From Allomuricauda sp. CAU 1633 (GTDB taxonomy: Bacteria > Bacteroidota > Bacteroidia > Flavobacteriales > Flavobacteriaceae): a stretch of 64,000 nucleotides of DNA. Made by a program: the position numbers and the translations under genes. The DNA lies in the NCBI RefSeq assembly GCF_017313225.1, contig NZ_JAFLNE010000009.1, forward strand, positions 1-64,000. The letters run 5' to 3'. The first letter of the stretch is position 1; each line of letters opens with the position of its first letter. A model generated the notes under the pieces. The model did not search any database. It saw only the letters and a list, made by a program, of their open reading frames with translations, and was not told the origin of the DNA. Positions 25,254-34,142 of the stretch are shown here, piece by piece.

Positions 25254-26103
25254 ACTAAAATTATTATTGTTATTCGTAGTGTCGGGCTTTATGATGAAAG
25301 CCCAGAACAATACAGACGCAAGCTTGTTTTTAAATAAAGACGGTTTGTATTTAGACGAAATTGCATCAGAATCCGGCGACCTCTATAGGTCTTTGGGGCA
25401 TCATGGCCCTGCCATTGAGAATGAGTGGCTTGGATTACGGATTTATTTTGACAGGAAGACTGCCATTGATGTTTATTCAAAAGCAAAACCTGGACTGGAA
25501 TTACGTGAAGGAAAATGGTATCCAACCCCGGAACAACAAAAAGACGGATGGGGAGCTGATTATTATAAAGTGGGACCTACCGTTGGATTGGGAGGAATTC
25601 GTCTTTGGGATGGAGAAAAGGTAGTCTTTTTGGACCCGGTATCGCAGCGTTGGGCGCGTGTGGTAAAAGAAGGAAACACCTCTTATATGGAAATGCTTTC
25701 CGAAAATGTTCCGTATAAAAATGGTAACGTTGATATTCTTGTGCGAGTGACTGTTTTTTCAGGATTGCGAAAAGCCAAAGTTGAAGCCTATGCGTTGGCT
25801 GATTTAGATGTGCAATTTGTAACCGGAATCAATTATCACCCAGACGGAGAGGTGGTAGTTGAGGACAATCGTATTTTCACTTGGGGCTTGCACCCAGAAG
25901 ATGTTGCTGCTGAAAAGGTAGAATTGGGAGCAGGCATATTATTTAACCCTGAGGATTTTGAGAAAAGAATGTATGATGGTACCCAGCATTTGTTGATATC
26001 AAAATCCTCCAAATATCTTGAATTCTGGATTTCATCGGCCAATGCAAGGGAATCTGAAGTTAATACGCTTAAAAAGTTTATGGATTTCCCTGAAAACAAG
26101 TGA
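25249..26103 (+). CDS. secreted DUF4861-family protein
   Basis: The 284-residue protein has a signal peptide (about 1-18) and resembles DUF4861 proteins, which are common in Bacteroidota pectin and ulvan loci and have no settled activity known to me. Visible features are HHGPAIENEWLGLRIYFD, YYKVGPTVGLGGIRLWDG and a beta-rich C-terminal half. The ATG at 25249 is used because the upstream duplicated ATG is followed by a stop. A second, longer member of the family lies at 39593-40879. A lyase or hydrolase role on uronic oligosaccharides is inference from context. It converges with the cupin gene (12 bp apart). Confidence 0.7.
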   Translation: MKLKLLLLFVVSGFMMKAQNNTDASLFLNKDGLYLDEIASESGDLYRSLGHHGPAIENEWLGLRIYFDRKTAIDVYSKAKPGLELREGKWYPTPEQQKDGWGADYYKVGPTVGLGGIRLWDGEKVVFLDPVSQRWARVVKEGNTSYMEMLSENVPYKNGNVDILVRVTVFSGLRKAKVEAYALADLDVQFVTGINYHPDGEVVVEDNRIFTWGLHPEDVAAEKVELGAGILFNPEDFEKRMYDGTQHLLISKSSKYLEFWISSANARESEVNTLKKFMDFPENK

Positions 26104-26115
26104 AAGCCGAATAAG

Positions 26116-26892
26116 TCAATTCCATTTAAACGCAAAATAAGAACAGGGTTTATCCGAAATATTACGAAGACCATGTAGCGATTGGGAATTCATAAAATAA
26201 AAATCGCCCGTTATGCCCGTATAGTCTTCATTGTCTATCGTCATTTCTGTTTCACCGGATAGCACCAAAATAATTTCTGTTTCAATATGTTTATGGGGCT
26301 GATGGCTTAACCCTTTGGAATCCAATCGTGTCACATGCATTTCAAATCGTTCGCACATCGCTGTTGGTCGGTCAAAATAAGCACGACCTGCACCACGGGA
26401 ACTTGGTTTTAAAACTAAATCCTGCGGGCTTATAATAAGGGAACCGCCAGAAACCAGACCTCTTTCTATATCCATCTTCTTTTTGGATTTATATCGCATT
26501 ACATAATAGGTAAGATTGGTATCCCCAATATTTTCTATGGAATGCATTTGTTGCGGCATTAACAAAATAACCCCTCCGGTGCCCAAAACTTTTTGCTTCC
26601 CCTCAATGGTTACCTTCATTGACCCTTCTTTTACAATAATACATTCTTCAATATCCTCATTAGCATGAGCAGTACTTGGTTTTGCACCAGGGTATTGCGT
26701 AGTTGCATGAATTTCCAAATACTCGAAATGAGGTGAAACACCTTCTAAAATTTTTCTTGACTCCCTATCTTCACCAATAACCACTGGGTGATCGGTCCAT
26801 TTATAAACTCCCGCCTCAACAGGTTTTAATTGCCCCATAATGGTTAGCGTAAAAAAACACGATATAATAAGTAGTATAGTTTTCATCTCCAT
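26116..26892 (-). CDS. secreted two-domain cupin protein
   Basis: The 258-residue protein has a signal peptide (about 1-20, ending TIMGQ) and two cupin domains. The first (about 70-135) has AHANEDIEECIIVKEGSMKV and LMPQQMHSIEN; the second (about 190-255) has PHKHIETEIILVLSGE and NSQSLHGL, whose His/Glu residues would bind a metal. The small cupin KdgF linearises unsaturated uronates in pectin pathways; this protein is twice as large and exported, so an equivalent role outside the cytoplasm is only suggested. It is a single minus-strand gene among pectin genes. Confidence 0.75.
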   Translation of the reverse strand: MEMKTILLIISCFFTLTIMGQLKPVEAGVYKWTDHPVVIGEDRESRKILEGVSPHFEYLEIHATTQYPGAKPSTAHANEDIEECIIVKEGSMKVTIEGKQKVLGTGGVILLMPQQMHSIENIGDTNLTYYVMRYKSKKKMDIERGLVSGGSLIISPQDLVLKPSSRGAGRAYFDRPTAMCERFEMHVTRLDSKGLSHQPHKHIETEIILVLSGETEMTIDNEDYTGITGDFYFMNSQSLHGLRNISDKPCSYFAFKWN

Positions 26893-27134
26893 CTGTATTA
26901 AAACTTAATTTCTTGATGTTTGCGGGAACGCCCTCATTTATAGACGCTAAGCTAATAAATTCTCAATAGTCCTTTTTACACTCAATAGCTGAAAGACTTT
27001 ATCCATACCTCACTCCACACACATTTTAAACCGCACCGCTCAGATGCAATGACAGGATGGGGCAGGATGCATAAAAATAAAAATGGGCATACTTTTCTGA
27101 AATAACAGAAATATAATAAGTAAGAAAATGCAAA

Positions 27135-28397
27135 ATGAGATATAAGAATGCGTTTGGAATTTTAATTGTTCTTACTTTAATAATTACTATTTCATGTAAG
27201 CAAACCAGTGGGCCAGCTGCTGATAAGGAAGCTAACATCCCAATTTTGGAAACGGGAGCGAATGATTCCATGCCAAAAGTTTGGATTGATACAGATACCC
27301 ATCATAAAATTGAGCGATTGGTCAACAGGGATGGGAGTAATCGAAGCTTCTATTTTCACAACAATCCTTTTTTGCCATCCAGTGATGGAAAAAGTAGCTT
27401 GATGGTTTTTTATGGAAGTACTGAAACGGACAATCAATTATTTACAATTGACCTTGAAACTGGTAATACTGAGCAGGTAACCCAAAAACCTGGTCGTAAA
27501 AGAGGAGAAATTGTTGGAAGAAAATCCCGCAAGGTATTTTATATGGTGAACGATAGCATATTCTCTACCCATGTAGATACTCATAAGACCGAGTTTATTT
27601 ATAAATTTCCTGAGGAGATTATTGGTTCGGTGACCAGTTTAAATGCAGATGAAACCCTATTGGGTGGTGCGCTCATTACCAAAGAAGAGAATGAGATTCT
27701 AAAAAGGAATCCAGAAAAAAAGGACTTTTTCAATAAAATATACGAGGCAAAGTTAGAGAGGAGTCTGTTCATTATCGATTTGGACATCAAGGAACTGAAT
27801 ACCATTTACTCTGAAAAAGCATGGTTGAACCATATTCAATTTTCCCCAACAGATCCAGACCTTTTAATGTACTGTCATGAAGGCCCTTGGCATAAAGTCG
27901 ATAGAATTTGGACCATCAACATAAAAACAAAAGAGAACCAATTAATGCACAAAAGAAGTGTGTATCGCGAAATAGCAGGGCATGAGTTTTTTAGCCCTGA
28001 CGGAAAAAACATTTGGTACGATTTGCAGATTCCTCGAGGCGAGACTTTTTACCTAGCAAGTAAAAATGTTGAAACGGGTGAGGCTGCTCGCTATGCCATG
28101 AAAAGAGATGAATGGTCCATCCATTTCAATATATCCCCAGATTTAAAAACCTTTGCCGGTGATGGAGGCGATGAAGGGCAAGTGGCTCGCGCGAAAGATG
28201 GTATGTGGCTGTATCACTTTACCCCTAAAACCGATAGTTTGACTTCCGAAAAGTTGGTGAACATGAAAAACCATGATTATGATTTGGAACCCAATGTTCA
28301 CTTTGTACCAGATGGGAAATCTGTAATCTTTAGAGCCAATTTTGAAGGGGAAACTCAGATTTATAAAGTAGGTTTAGAAGAAACAATTCTTAAATAA
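27135..28397 (+). CDS. PL22-type oligogalacturonate lyase (lipoprotein)
   Basis: The 420-residue protein has a lipobox (TISC near residue 21) and a beta-propeller matching PL22 oligogalacturonate lyases. Repeated propeller strands include FFSPDGKNIWYDL and HFVPDGKSVIFRAN, and metal-site-like His segments include CHEGPWHKVDRIW, IAGHEFF and EPNVHF. PL22 enzymes split galacturonate di- and oligomers to unsaturated monomers by beta-elimination. They are often cytosolic; this copy is exported and lipid-anchored. It opens a plus-strand operon (PL22, GH106, GH28, GH105) with gaps of 5, 27 and 52 bp. Confidence 0.83.
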   Translation: MRYKNAFGILIVLTLIITISCKQTSGPAADKEANIPILETGANDSMPKVWIDTDTHHKIERLVNRDGSNRSFYFHNNPFLPSSDGKSSLMVFYGSTETDNQLFTIDLETGNTEQVTQKPGRKRGEIVGRKSRKVFYMVNDSIFSTHVDTHKTEFIYKFPEEIIGSVTSLNADETLLGGALITKEENEILKRNPEKKDFFNKIYEAKLERSLFIIDLDIKELNTIYSEKAWLNHIQFSPTDPDLLMYCHEGPWHKVDRIWTINIKTKENQLMHKRSVYREIAGHEFFSPDGKNIWYDLQIPRGETFYLASKNVETGEAARYAMKRDEWSIHFNISPDLKTFAGDGGDEGQVARAKDGMWLYHFTPKTDSLTSEKLVNMKNHDYDLEPNVHFVPDGKSVIFRANFEGETQIYKVGLEETILK

Positions 28398-28402
28398 AGG
28401 TC

Positions 28403-31129
28403 ATGAGAAGGAAATTGTTTGTTTTCAGCATGCTGTACTCATTGGCATTTATCAGTTGTCAAGAACACAATAAAGATGCTGTTGAAAACTATGATTGGCC
28501 AGAAATCAGCAACACAACAAAACCATGGACACGTTGGTGGTGGATGGGCAATATTGTTGATAAGGAAGGCATAAAGCAGCGATTAATAGACTTTAGTGAA
28601 GCAGGACTGGGCGGTGTAGAGATAGCTCCAATTTATGGGGTAAAGGGAGAGGAAGATAACTTTATAGATTTTCTATCCCCTAAATGGGTCGAAATGTTGG
28701 ATTATACCATAGCAACTGCAGACAGCCTAAATATGCAGGTAGATTTGACTTTGGGAACCGGTTGGCCATATGGAGGCCCTCAAGTGACCAAAGAACATGC
28801 AGCGACCAAATTGGTGACCAATACCTATAAAGTAGCAAAAGGTTCGTCGGTTGATTTGAAAATTGCTCCTGATAATGACAGAGACAAAGAAACAGCTGTT
28901 TTAAAATATGTACTGGCCTATGGCGACGATGGTAGCTATCTTGATTTAACCGATGAATTGGAAGGAACCAAGTTAAAATGGACCGCTAAAGAAGGCAACT
29001 ATACCCTTTATGCCATTTTCACAGGAAAGACAGGTCAACAGGTTAAACGCTCCGCTCCGGGTGGGGAAGGGTATACCGTAGACCATTACTCCAACGATGC
29101 ACTCAAGGGTTATTTGGCTCGATTTGATGCTTCTTTTAGTGATTTAAACGGAAAAGTACGAGCTATTTTCAATGATAGTTATGAAGTGTACAATACCGAT
29201 TTCACCCCTAATTTTTTTGAAGAATTTCAAGAAAGAAGGGGATACGATTTAAGACCATACCTCAATCTTCTATTAGATACCACAAGCACGGATTTGGGCA
29301 ATCGCTTTAAAAGCGATTACAGGGAAACATTGTCGGATTTATTACTGGAAGATTTTGATGAACCTTGGACGGCTTGGGCAAATGATCATCAATTTAAATC
29401 GCGCTTACAAGCTCATGGCTCTCCCGGTAATTTAATAGATATGTATGCCTCTGCAGATATTCCCGAATGTGAAACATTTGGTTCCATGCCTTTTGATATT
29501 GAGGGATTTAGACGGGAAAAAGAAGACATACGGGAAGGTGATGCAGATGCGGTGATGCTTAAATTTTCATCTTCAGCAGCGCACATATCTGGAAAACCAT
29601 TGACCTCTGCAGAGACATTTACTTGGTTGCGGGATCATTTTAAGACCGCATTATCGCAATGCAAACCAGAAGCCGAAGAATTATTGCTCAATGGAATCAA
29701 CCATATTTTTTTACACGGTTCTACCTATTCCCCAGAACGTGTTGCCTGGCCAGGATGGAAGTTCTATGCTTCCGTAAACTTTAACCCAACCAACACAATT
29801 TGGGAAGACGTCCCATCACTTTTTTCCTATATCGCCAACTGTCAATCGTTTCTTCAAGCAGGTAAGGCAGACAACGAAACATTGGTGTATTGGCCCATTT
29901 ATGATGTATGGGATAAAGGAGGAAAATTATTCTATCAGGTTCAAATCCATTCGCTTAAAGAATGGTTGCATGGTACTTCGTTTTATGAAATGTCCAGAAG
30001 GTTGATGGATGAAGGTTACGGTGTGGATTTTATTTCTGACGATTTCATTTCAAAAGCAACCGTGGTCAACGGCAAGTTGCAATTGCCGGGAGGAACATAC
30101 AAAAGTATGCTTATTCCAAATTGTAAAAACATGCCTTTGAAGACTATGGAAAAATTGGTTGCTCTAAAAAACGATGGGGCCCATATTATTTTTGAGGGGA
30201 TACCGGAAACGGTACCGGGATACTATCAGTACGAAGAGCAAAACGAAAAATTGACACAATTAAGCTCAGAAATAACTTCAGAAACCAATCTGTTCCAAGC
30301 TTTGGAAGAAGCAGATATTTATCCCGAGACTTTGGTGAAGACCGGTTTAAAATTTAATCGTAGGGATATAGATGGTGAAAAGGTATATTATTTGGTGAAC
30401 CATACCGCTGAAACAATTGGTGGATTTATTCCGTTGCAGGCTGATGCAGAAGCAGTGGTAATGTACGACCCATTAAACAGAGAGTTTGGAAAAGCCATTG
30501 TTAAAAAAGAGGAATCCAAAACTTTGGTGAAAGTTGATATTGCTTCAGGTGAATCCATTATTCTAAAAACAGGAAAAAGCGCGGATATCCAGCCTTGGAA
30601 TTATTACGAACCAAGCGGAGCGGAAATAGAAATCACGGGCGATTGGAAGATTTCTTTCTTAAAAGGAGGGCCTAAATTACCCGAAGAATCTACCATGTCA
30701 ACCTTAGGTTCATGGACAACGTTAGGCGAAGATGAAGAAAACTTTTCAGGAACAGCCAGCTATACCATTGAGTTTGATAAACCTGATTCCGCAGCCGATA
30801 ATTGGAAGCTAAGCTTGGGAGATGTTCGTGAAAGCGCTAAAGTATGGGTCAATGGCAAACAGATAGGTACGGCGTGGTCAGCTCCCTTTGAACTGAATAT
30901 AGGCGAATTAAAAGTAGGCAAAAACACCTTAAAAATTCAAGTGACCAATTTAGCTGCAAATCGTATTCGAGCCAAGGAAATGAGAGGAGAGGAATGGAAA
31001 ATTTTCTATGAAATCAATATGGTGAACAAGGATTATCAAAAATTTGATGCCACAGTATGGAACCCCATGCCTTCAGGATTATTGGGGCCAATAAGCATAA
31101 CACCCTTGAAACTATCAACTAAAGATTAA
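28403..31129 (+). CDS. GH106 alpha-L-rhamnosidase (lipoprotein)
   Basis: The 908-residue enzyme starts with a lipobox (FISC near residue 19) followed by the GH106 signature region WTRWWWMGNIVDKEG and GLGGVEIAPIYG (about 40-75), a long catalytic barrel with GSTYSPE and PGWKFYASVNF, and a C-terminal beta-sandwich (about 770-905) with WVNGKQIGTAWSAPFE. GH106 enzymes release alpha-L-rhamnose from rhamnogalacturonan I and II and from arabinogalactan proteins. It begins 5 bp after the PL22 gene, so the two are co-translated. The product feeds the rhamnose genes at the right end of the window. Confidence 0.92.
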   Translation: MRRKLFVFSMLYSLAFISCQEHNKDAVENYDWPEISNTTKPWTRWWWMGNIVDKEGIKQRLIDFSEAGLGGVEIAPIYGVKGEEDNFIDFLSPKWVEMLDYTIATADSLNMQVDLTLGTGWPYGGPQVTKEHAATKLVTNTYKVAKGSSVDLKIAPDNDRDKETAVLKYVLAYGDDGSYLDLTDELEGTKLKWTAKEGNYTLYAIFTGKTGQQVKRSAPGGEGYTVDHYSNDALKGYLARFDASFSDLNGKVRAIFNDSYEVYNTDFTPNFFEEFQERRGYDLRPYLNLLLDTTSTDLGNRFKSDYRETLSDLLLEDFDEPWTAWANDHQFKSRLQAHGSPGNLIDMYASADIPECETFGSMPFDIEGFRREKEDIREGDADAVMLKFSSSAAHISGKPLTSAETFTWLRDHFKTALSQCKPEAEELLLNGINHIFLHGSTYSPERVAWPGWKFYASVNFNPTNTIWEDVPSLFSYIANCQSFLQAGKADNETLVYWPIYDVWDKGGKLFYQVQIHSLKEWLHGTSFYEMSRRLMDEGYGVDFISDDFISKATVVNGKLQLPGGTYKSMLIPNCKNMPLKTMEKLVALKNDGAHIIFEGIPETVPGYYQYEEQNEKLTQLSSEITSETNLFQALEEADIYPETLVKTGLKFNRRDIDGEKVYYLVNHTAETIGGFIPLQADAEAVVMYDPLNREFGKAIVKKEESKTLVKVDIASGESIILKTGKSADIQPWNYYEPSGAEIEITGDWKISFLKGGPKLPEESTMSTLGSWTTLGEDEENFSGTASYTIEFDKPDSAADNWKLSLGDVRESAKVWVNGKQIGTAWSAPFELNIGELKVGKNTLKIQVTNLAANRIRAKEMRGEEWKIFYEINMVNKDYQKFDATVWNPMPSGLLGPISITPLKLSTKD

Positions 31130-31156
31130 ATGCACTTTAAATAGTGCCTCTGTAAA

Positions 31157-32545
31157 ATGAATTTGAGCCATAAATTTCACCCCTTATTTTTTAAAGCACT
31201 TTTTTTTGTTCTGTGTTTAAATTTTCATGGTTGCAAGGATGAAACATTCAAAATTAAGATTGAAGAAATAGCCGTTAGTGCACCTTTTGACATGCCAAAA
31301 ATAAAGGTGCCCAATTTTAGTGAATGTCCAAAACTGTCCATTCTAGAGTTTGGAGCCGTTTTAGGCGATAAAGACAAAAATACCTTAGCAATAGAAAGGG
31401 CCATTGAGAAAGCAAATAAAATGGGTTGTGCCACAGTTGTTATTCCACAGGGAGAATGGATAACAAAAAAAATTCATTTAAAAAGTAATGTAAACTTACA
31501 TCTGGCCAAAGGTGCAACGCTTCTTTTTTCTGAAGACCCAAACGATTACCTTCCAGCGGTACACACTACTTGGGAAGGCATGGAATGCTATAATTATTCT
31601 CCTTTAATCTATGCTTACGAATGCGAAAATGTGGCCATAACCGGCGAAGGGGAAATAAAAGCAAAAATGGATGTGTGGGAAAAATGGTTTGCACGTCCTT
31701 CAGGGCATATGGAAAATCTGAAAAGATTATACATGCTAGCTTCAAATAATAGCGCCGTTATTGAAAGGCAAATGGTAAATGACAGTGCGAATTTCCGACC
31801 TCAACTCATTCAATTTAACAGAAGTGAAAACATTTTGCTTGAAGGCGTAAAAATTACCAATAGCCCTTTTTGGACTATTCACCCTTACTTATCAAAAAAT
31901 GTTGTGATAAGGAATATTAATGTTTATGCCCACGGGCATAACAATGATGGTGTTGACCCAGAAATGAGCCAAAATATGTTGATTGAGAATTGCGTATTTG
32001 ACCAAGGAGACGATGCAATAGCAGTAAAATCTGGTAGAAACCAAGATGCGTGGCGATTGAACACCCCTTCAAAAAATATAGTAATACGAAACTGTACGGT
32101 AAAGAACGGCCATCAATTGTTGGCAATAGGCAGTGAATTATCCGGTGGTGTAGAAAACATTTTTATGGAAAACTGTAATGTGTCGGAAGATGCCAAAATG
32201 TTTCATCTACTGTTCATTAAAACCAACGAGCGTCGTGGCGGATACGTTAATGGTATTTATATGAACAACATAACATCCGGGAATATAGAAAAAGGAGTTC
32301 TGGGAATTGAAACCGATGTATTGTACCAATGGAAGGATTTAGTACCAACCATAGAACGAAAGCTTACGCCTATTAAAAATGTTTACCTGGAAAACATTAA
32401 GGCAATGAATATGGAATTCGTTTCAAGAATTTTAGGGCAAGAAGAAATGCCTATAGAGAATGTTAATTTAAAACATGTTGTTACGGATACTTTAACTATA
32501 AAAAAGCACATCCACGAACATGTTCTAAATTTTAATGACAACTAA
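31157..32545 (+). CDS. GH28-family enzyme with altered active-site motif
   Basis: The 462-residue exported lipoprotein-like enzyme (FHGC near residue 24) has a GH28 beta-helix with NNDGVDPEMS near residue 260, QGDDAIAVKSG near 283 and the His of GHQLLAIGSE near 317, so the three Asp and the His are retained. At the position of the conserved RIK motif the sequence reads FIKTN (near 352): the Arg is Phe and only the Lys remains. GHG is also GHQ. Substrate binding may therefore differ from ordinary polygalacturonases. It lies in the operon with PL22, GH106 and GH105. Confidence 0.85.
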   Translation: MNLSHKFHPLFFKALFFVLCLNFHGCKDETFKIKIEEIAVSAPFDMPKIKVPNFSECPKLSILEFGAVLGDKDKNTLAIERAIEKANKMGCATVVIPQGEWITKKIHLKSNVNLHLAKGATLLFSEDPNDYLPAVHTTWEGMECYNYSPLIYAYECENVAITGEGEIKAKMDVWEKWFARPSGHMENLKRLYMLASNNSAVIERQMVNDSANFRPQLIQFNRSENILLEGVKITNSPFWTIHPYLSKNVVIRNINVYAHGHNNDGVDPEMSQNMLIENCVFDQGDDAIAVKSGRNQDAWRLNTPSKNIVIRNCTVKNGHQLLAIGSELSGGVENIFMENCNVSEDAKMFHLLFIKTNERRGGYVNGIYMNNITSGNIEKGVLGIETDVLYQWKDLVPTIERKLTPIKNVYLENIKAMNMEFVSRILGQEEMPIENVNLKHVVTDTLTIKKHIHEHVLNFNDN

Positions 32546-32597
32546 AATTTCTTGTTGTCAAATTATGTTGAAAGTTTAAATGTATGAATCAATAAAA

Positions 32598-33713
32598 ATG
32601 AAAAAATCAATCATAGTCCTAATTTTTCTATCGGTTTCCGTAACCTTCGCACAACAATTTGACAGAGATGAAGTCTTGCAACAAATGCAATTGGCCAACA
32701 AATATTTCATGGAAAAATGGCCCGACGTTGGTAAAACTATAGTCACAAACAGGGAAAGACCCAGTAATATTTGGACGCGAGGCGTATACTATGAAGGTTT
32801 AATGGCCTTATATGAAATCTACCCAAAAGAAGAATACTACGATTATGCTTTTGATTGGGCAGAATTTCATAAATGGAATTTTAGATATGGTACAGCAAAC
32901 CGTAATGCGGATGATTATTGCGCGGCACAGACCTATATAGATTTATATAATTTGGAACCCGATTCTAAAAAACTCAAAAGCACGAGAGCAACCATGAACA
33001 TGTTGTTGAACACGCCCCAGCTAGACGATTGGTCCTGGATAGATGCCATACAGATGGGAATGCCGGTGTTCGCTAAGATGGGAGTTTTGGAAAACGACAA
33101 CCGCTATTTTGAGAAAATGTATGAAATGTACATGTACACCCGGAACAAACATGGGGACAATGGGCTGTACAATCCAAAAGATGGCCTGTGGTGGCGCGAT
33201 AAGGATTATGATCCGCCATATAAGGAACCCAATGGCGAGGACTGTTATTGGAGTAGGGGAAATGGCTGGGTAATTGGAGCTTTGGCAAAAGTATTGGACA
33301 TTGTTCCAGAAGGCACACCGCATAGGGAAGAATATGTTGCAGATTTGCAGGCCATGGCAGAGGCCCTGATTCCGATTCAGCGCAAGGACGGTTTTTGGAA
33401 TTCAAGTCTGCATGATCCCAACAACTTTGGTGGAAAGGAATTAACAGGAACAGCCCTGTTTGTTTATGCCATGGCCTATGGCGTTAATAATGGCATTCTG
33501 GATAAGGACAAATATCTCCCTACCATTAAAAAGGGATGGGACGCCATGATAGAAGATGGTTTACATGATAATGGTTTTTTGGGATACGTGCAATCCACAG
33601 GAAAAGAACCAAGTACGGGCCAACCATTATCTTTTGACAAAATCCCTGACTTTGAGGACTATGGGTTAGGATGTTTTTTGCTTGCGGGCAGTGAAATTTA
33701 TAAAATGGAATAA
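32598..33713 (+). CDS. GH88/GH105 unsaturated uronyl hydrolase
   Basis: From the ATG at 32598 (an in-frame ATG lies 18 bp upstream) the protein has 371 residues with a clear signal peptide MKKSIIVLIFLSVSVTFAQ. Family features are NIWTRGVYYEGLMALYEI, the catalytic-type WSWIDAIQMGMPVFA, WWRDKDYDPPY and YWSRGNGWVIGALAKVLD. It removes unsaturated uronates from oligosaccharides made by lyases. It is the last gene of the PL22-GH106-GH28 operon. It is one of four GH88/GH105 genes in the window and clearly distinct from the paralogue pair at 23887 and 43780. Confidence 0.87.
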   Translation: MKKSIIVLIFLSVSVTFAQQFDRDEVLQQMQLANKYFMEKWPDVGKTIVTNRERPSNIWTRGVYYEGLMALYEIYPKEEYYDYAFDWAEFHKWNFRYGTANRNADDYCAAQTYIDLYNLEPDSKKLKSTRATMNMLLNTPQLDDWSWIDAIQMGMPVFAKMGVLENDNRYFEKMYEMYMYTRNKHGDNGLYNPKDGLWWRDKDYDPPYKEPNGEDCYWSRGNGWVIGALAKVLDIVPEGTPHREEYVADLQAMAEALIPIQRKDGFWNSSLHDPNNFGGKELTGTALFVYAMAYGVNNGILDKDKYLPTIKKGWDAMIEDGLHDNGFLGYVQSTGKEPSTGQPLSFDKIPDFEDYGLGCFLLAGSEIYKME

Positions 33714-34142
33714 ACTAACCCTCCCATTTTTAGGAGGTAGTACCACTTTATTATTTACAAGCGTACAATTGTATTAAAAGAGGGCTTGTTTGTAGCTGTG
33801 CTTTGCAATATATAGATTTCCGATTCCTACTAAGCTTAACCCGTTGGCTCCCGGACGCTTTGCGGCTGGGCATTCCATTTGTATTCCTATAAAAAAAGGA
33901 ACCTAAATACATGGCCATCATTATTGACTTTTGGTCAAATTAAAATAAGTGGAAGAGTTTCTTGGTAGTAATCTGGGGTGTTCATTTTGCAAAATTCAGG
34001 TATTCTAAAAATACTCATGCCATTTTTATGATATAACCAGTTCAGGATAGTACAGGATGCAAATTTGATAGTGTTTTAATAATATTGACCAACATGAAAT
34101 TTTTTATGCCAACTAAGAGGCCAAACTAAACAAATAAAAATT
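33714..34142. other. 430-bp region upstream of susC
   Basis: It should hold the promoter of the SusC/SusD pair. A weak CCTCC/GGAGG hairpin (33720-33737) follows the GH105 stop but lacks a T-run. A TTGAC-TTTTG-GTCAA inverted repeat lies at about 33924-33938. No copy of the TAATCGATTA palindrome and no gene was seen. Confidence 0.5.

Noticed and set aside
33714..34142. Hybrid two-component or sigma/anti-sigma regulator of the SusC/SusD pair
   Set aside because: No such gene lies in the window, and SusC lacks the STN signalling domain.
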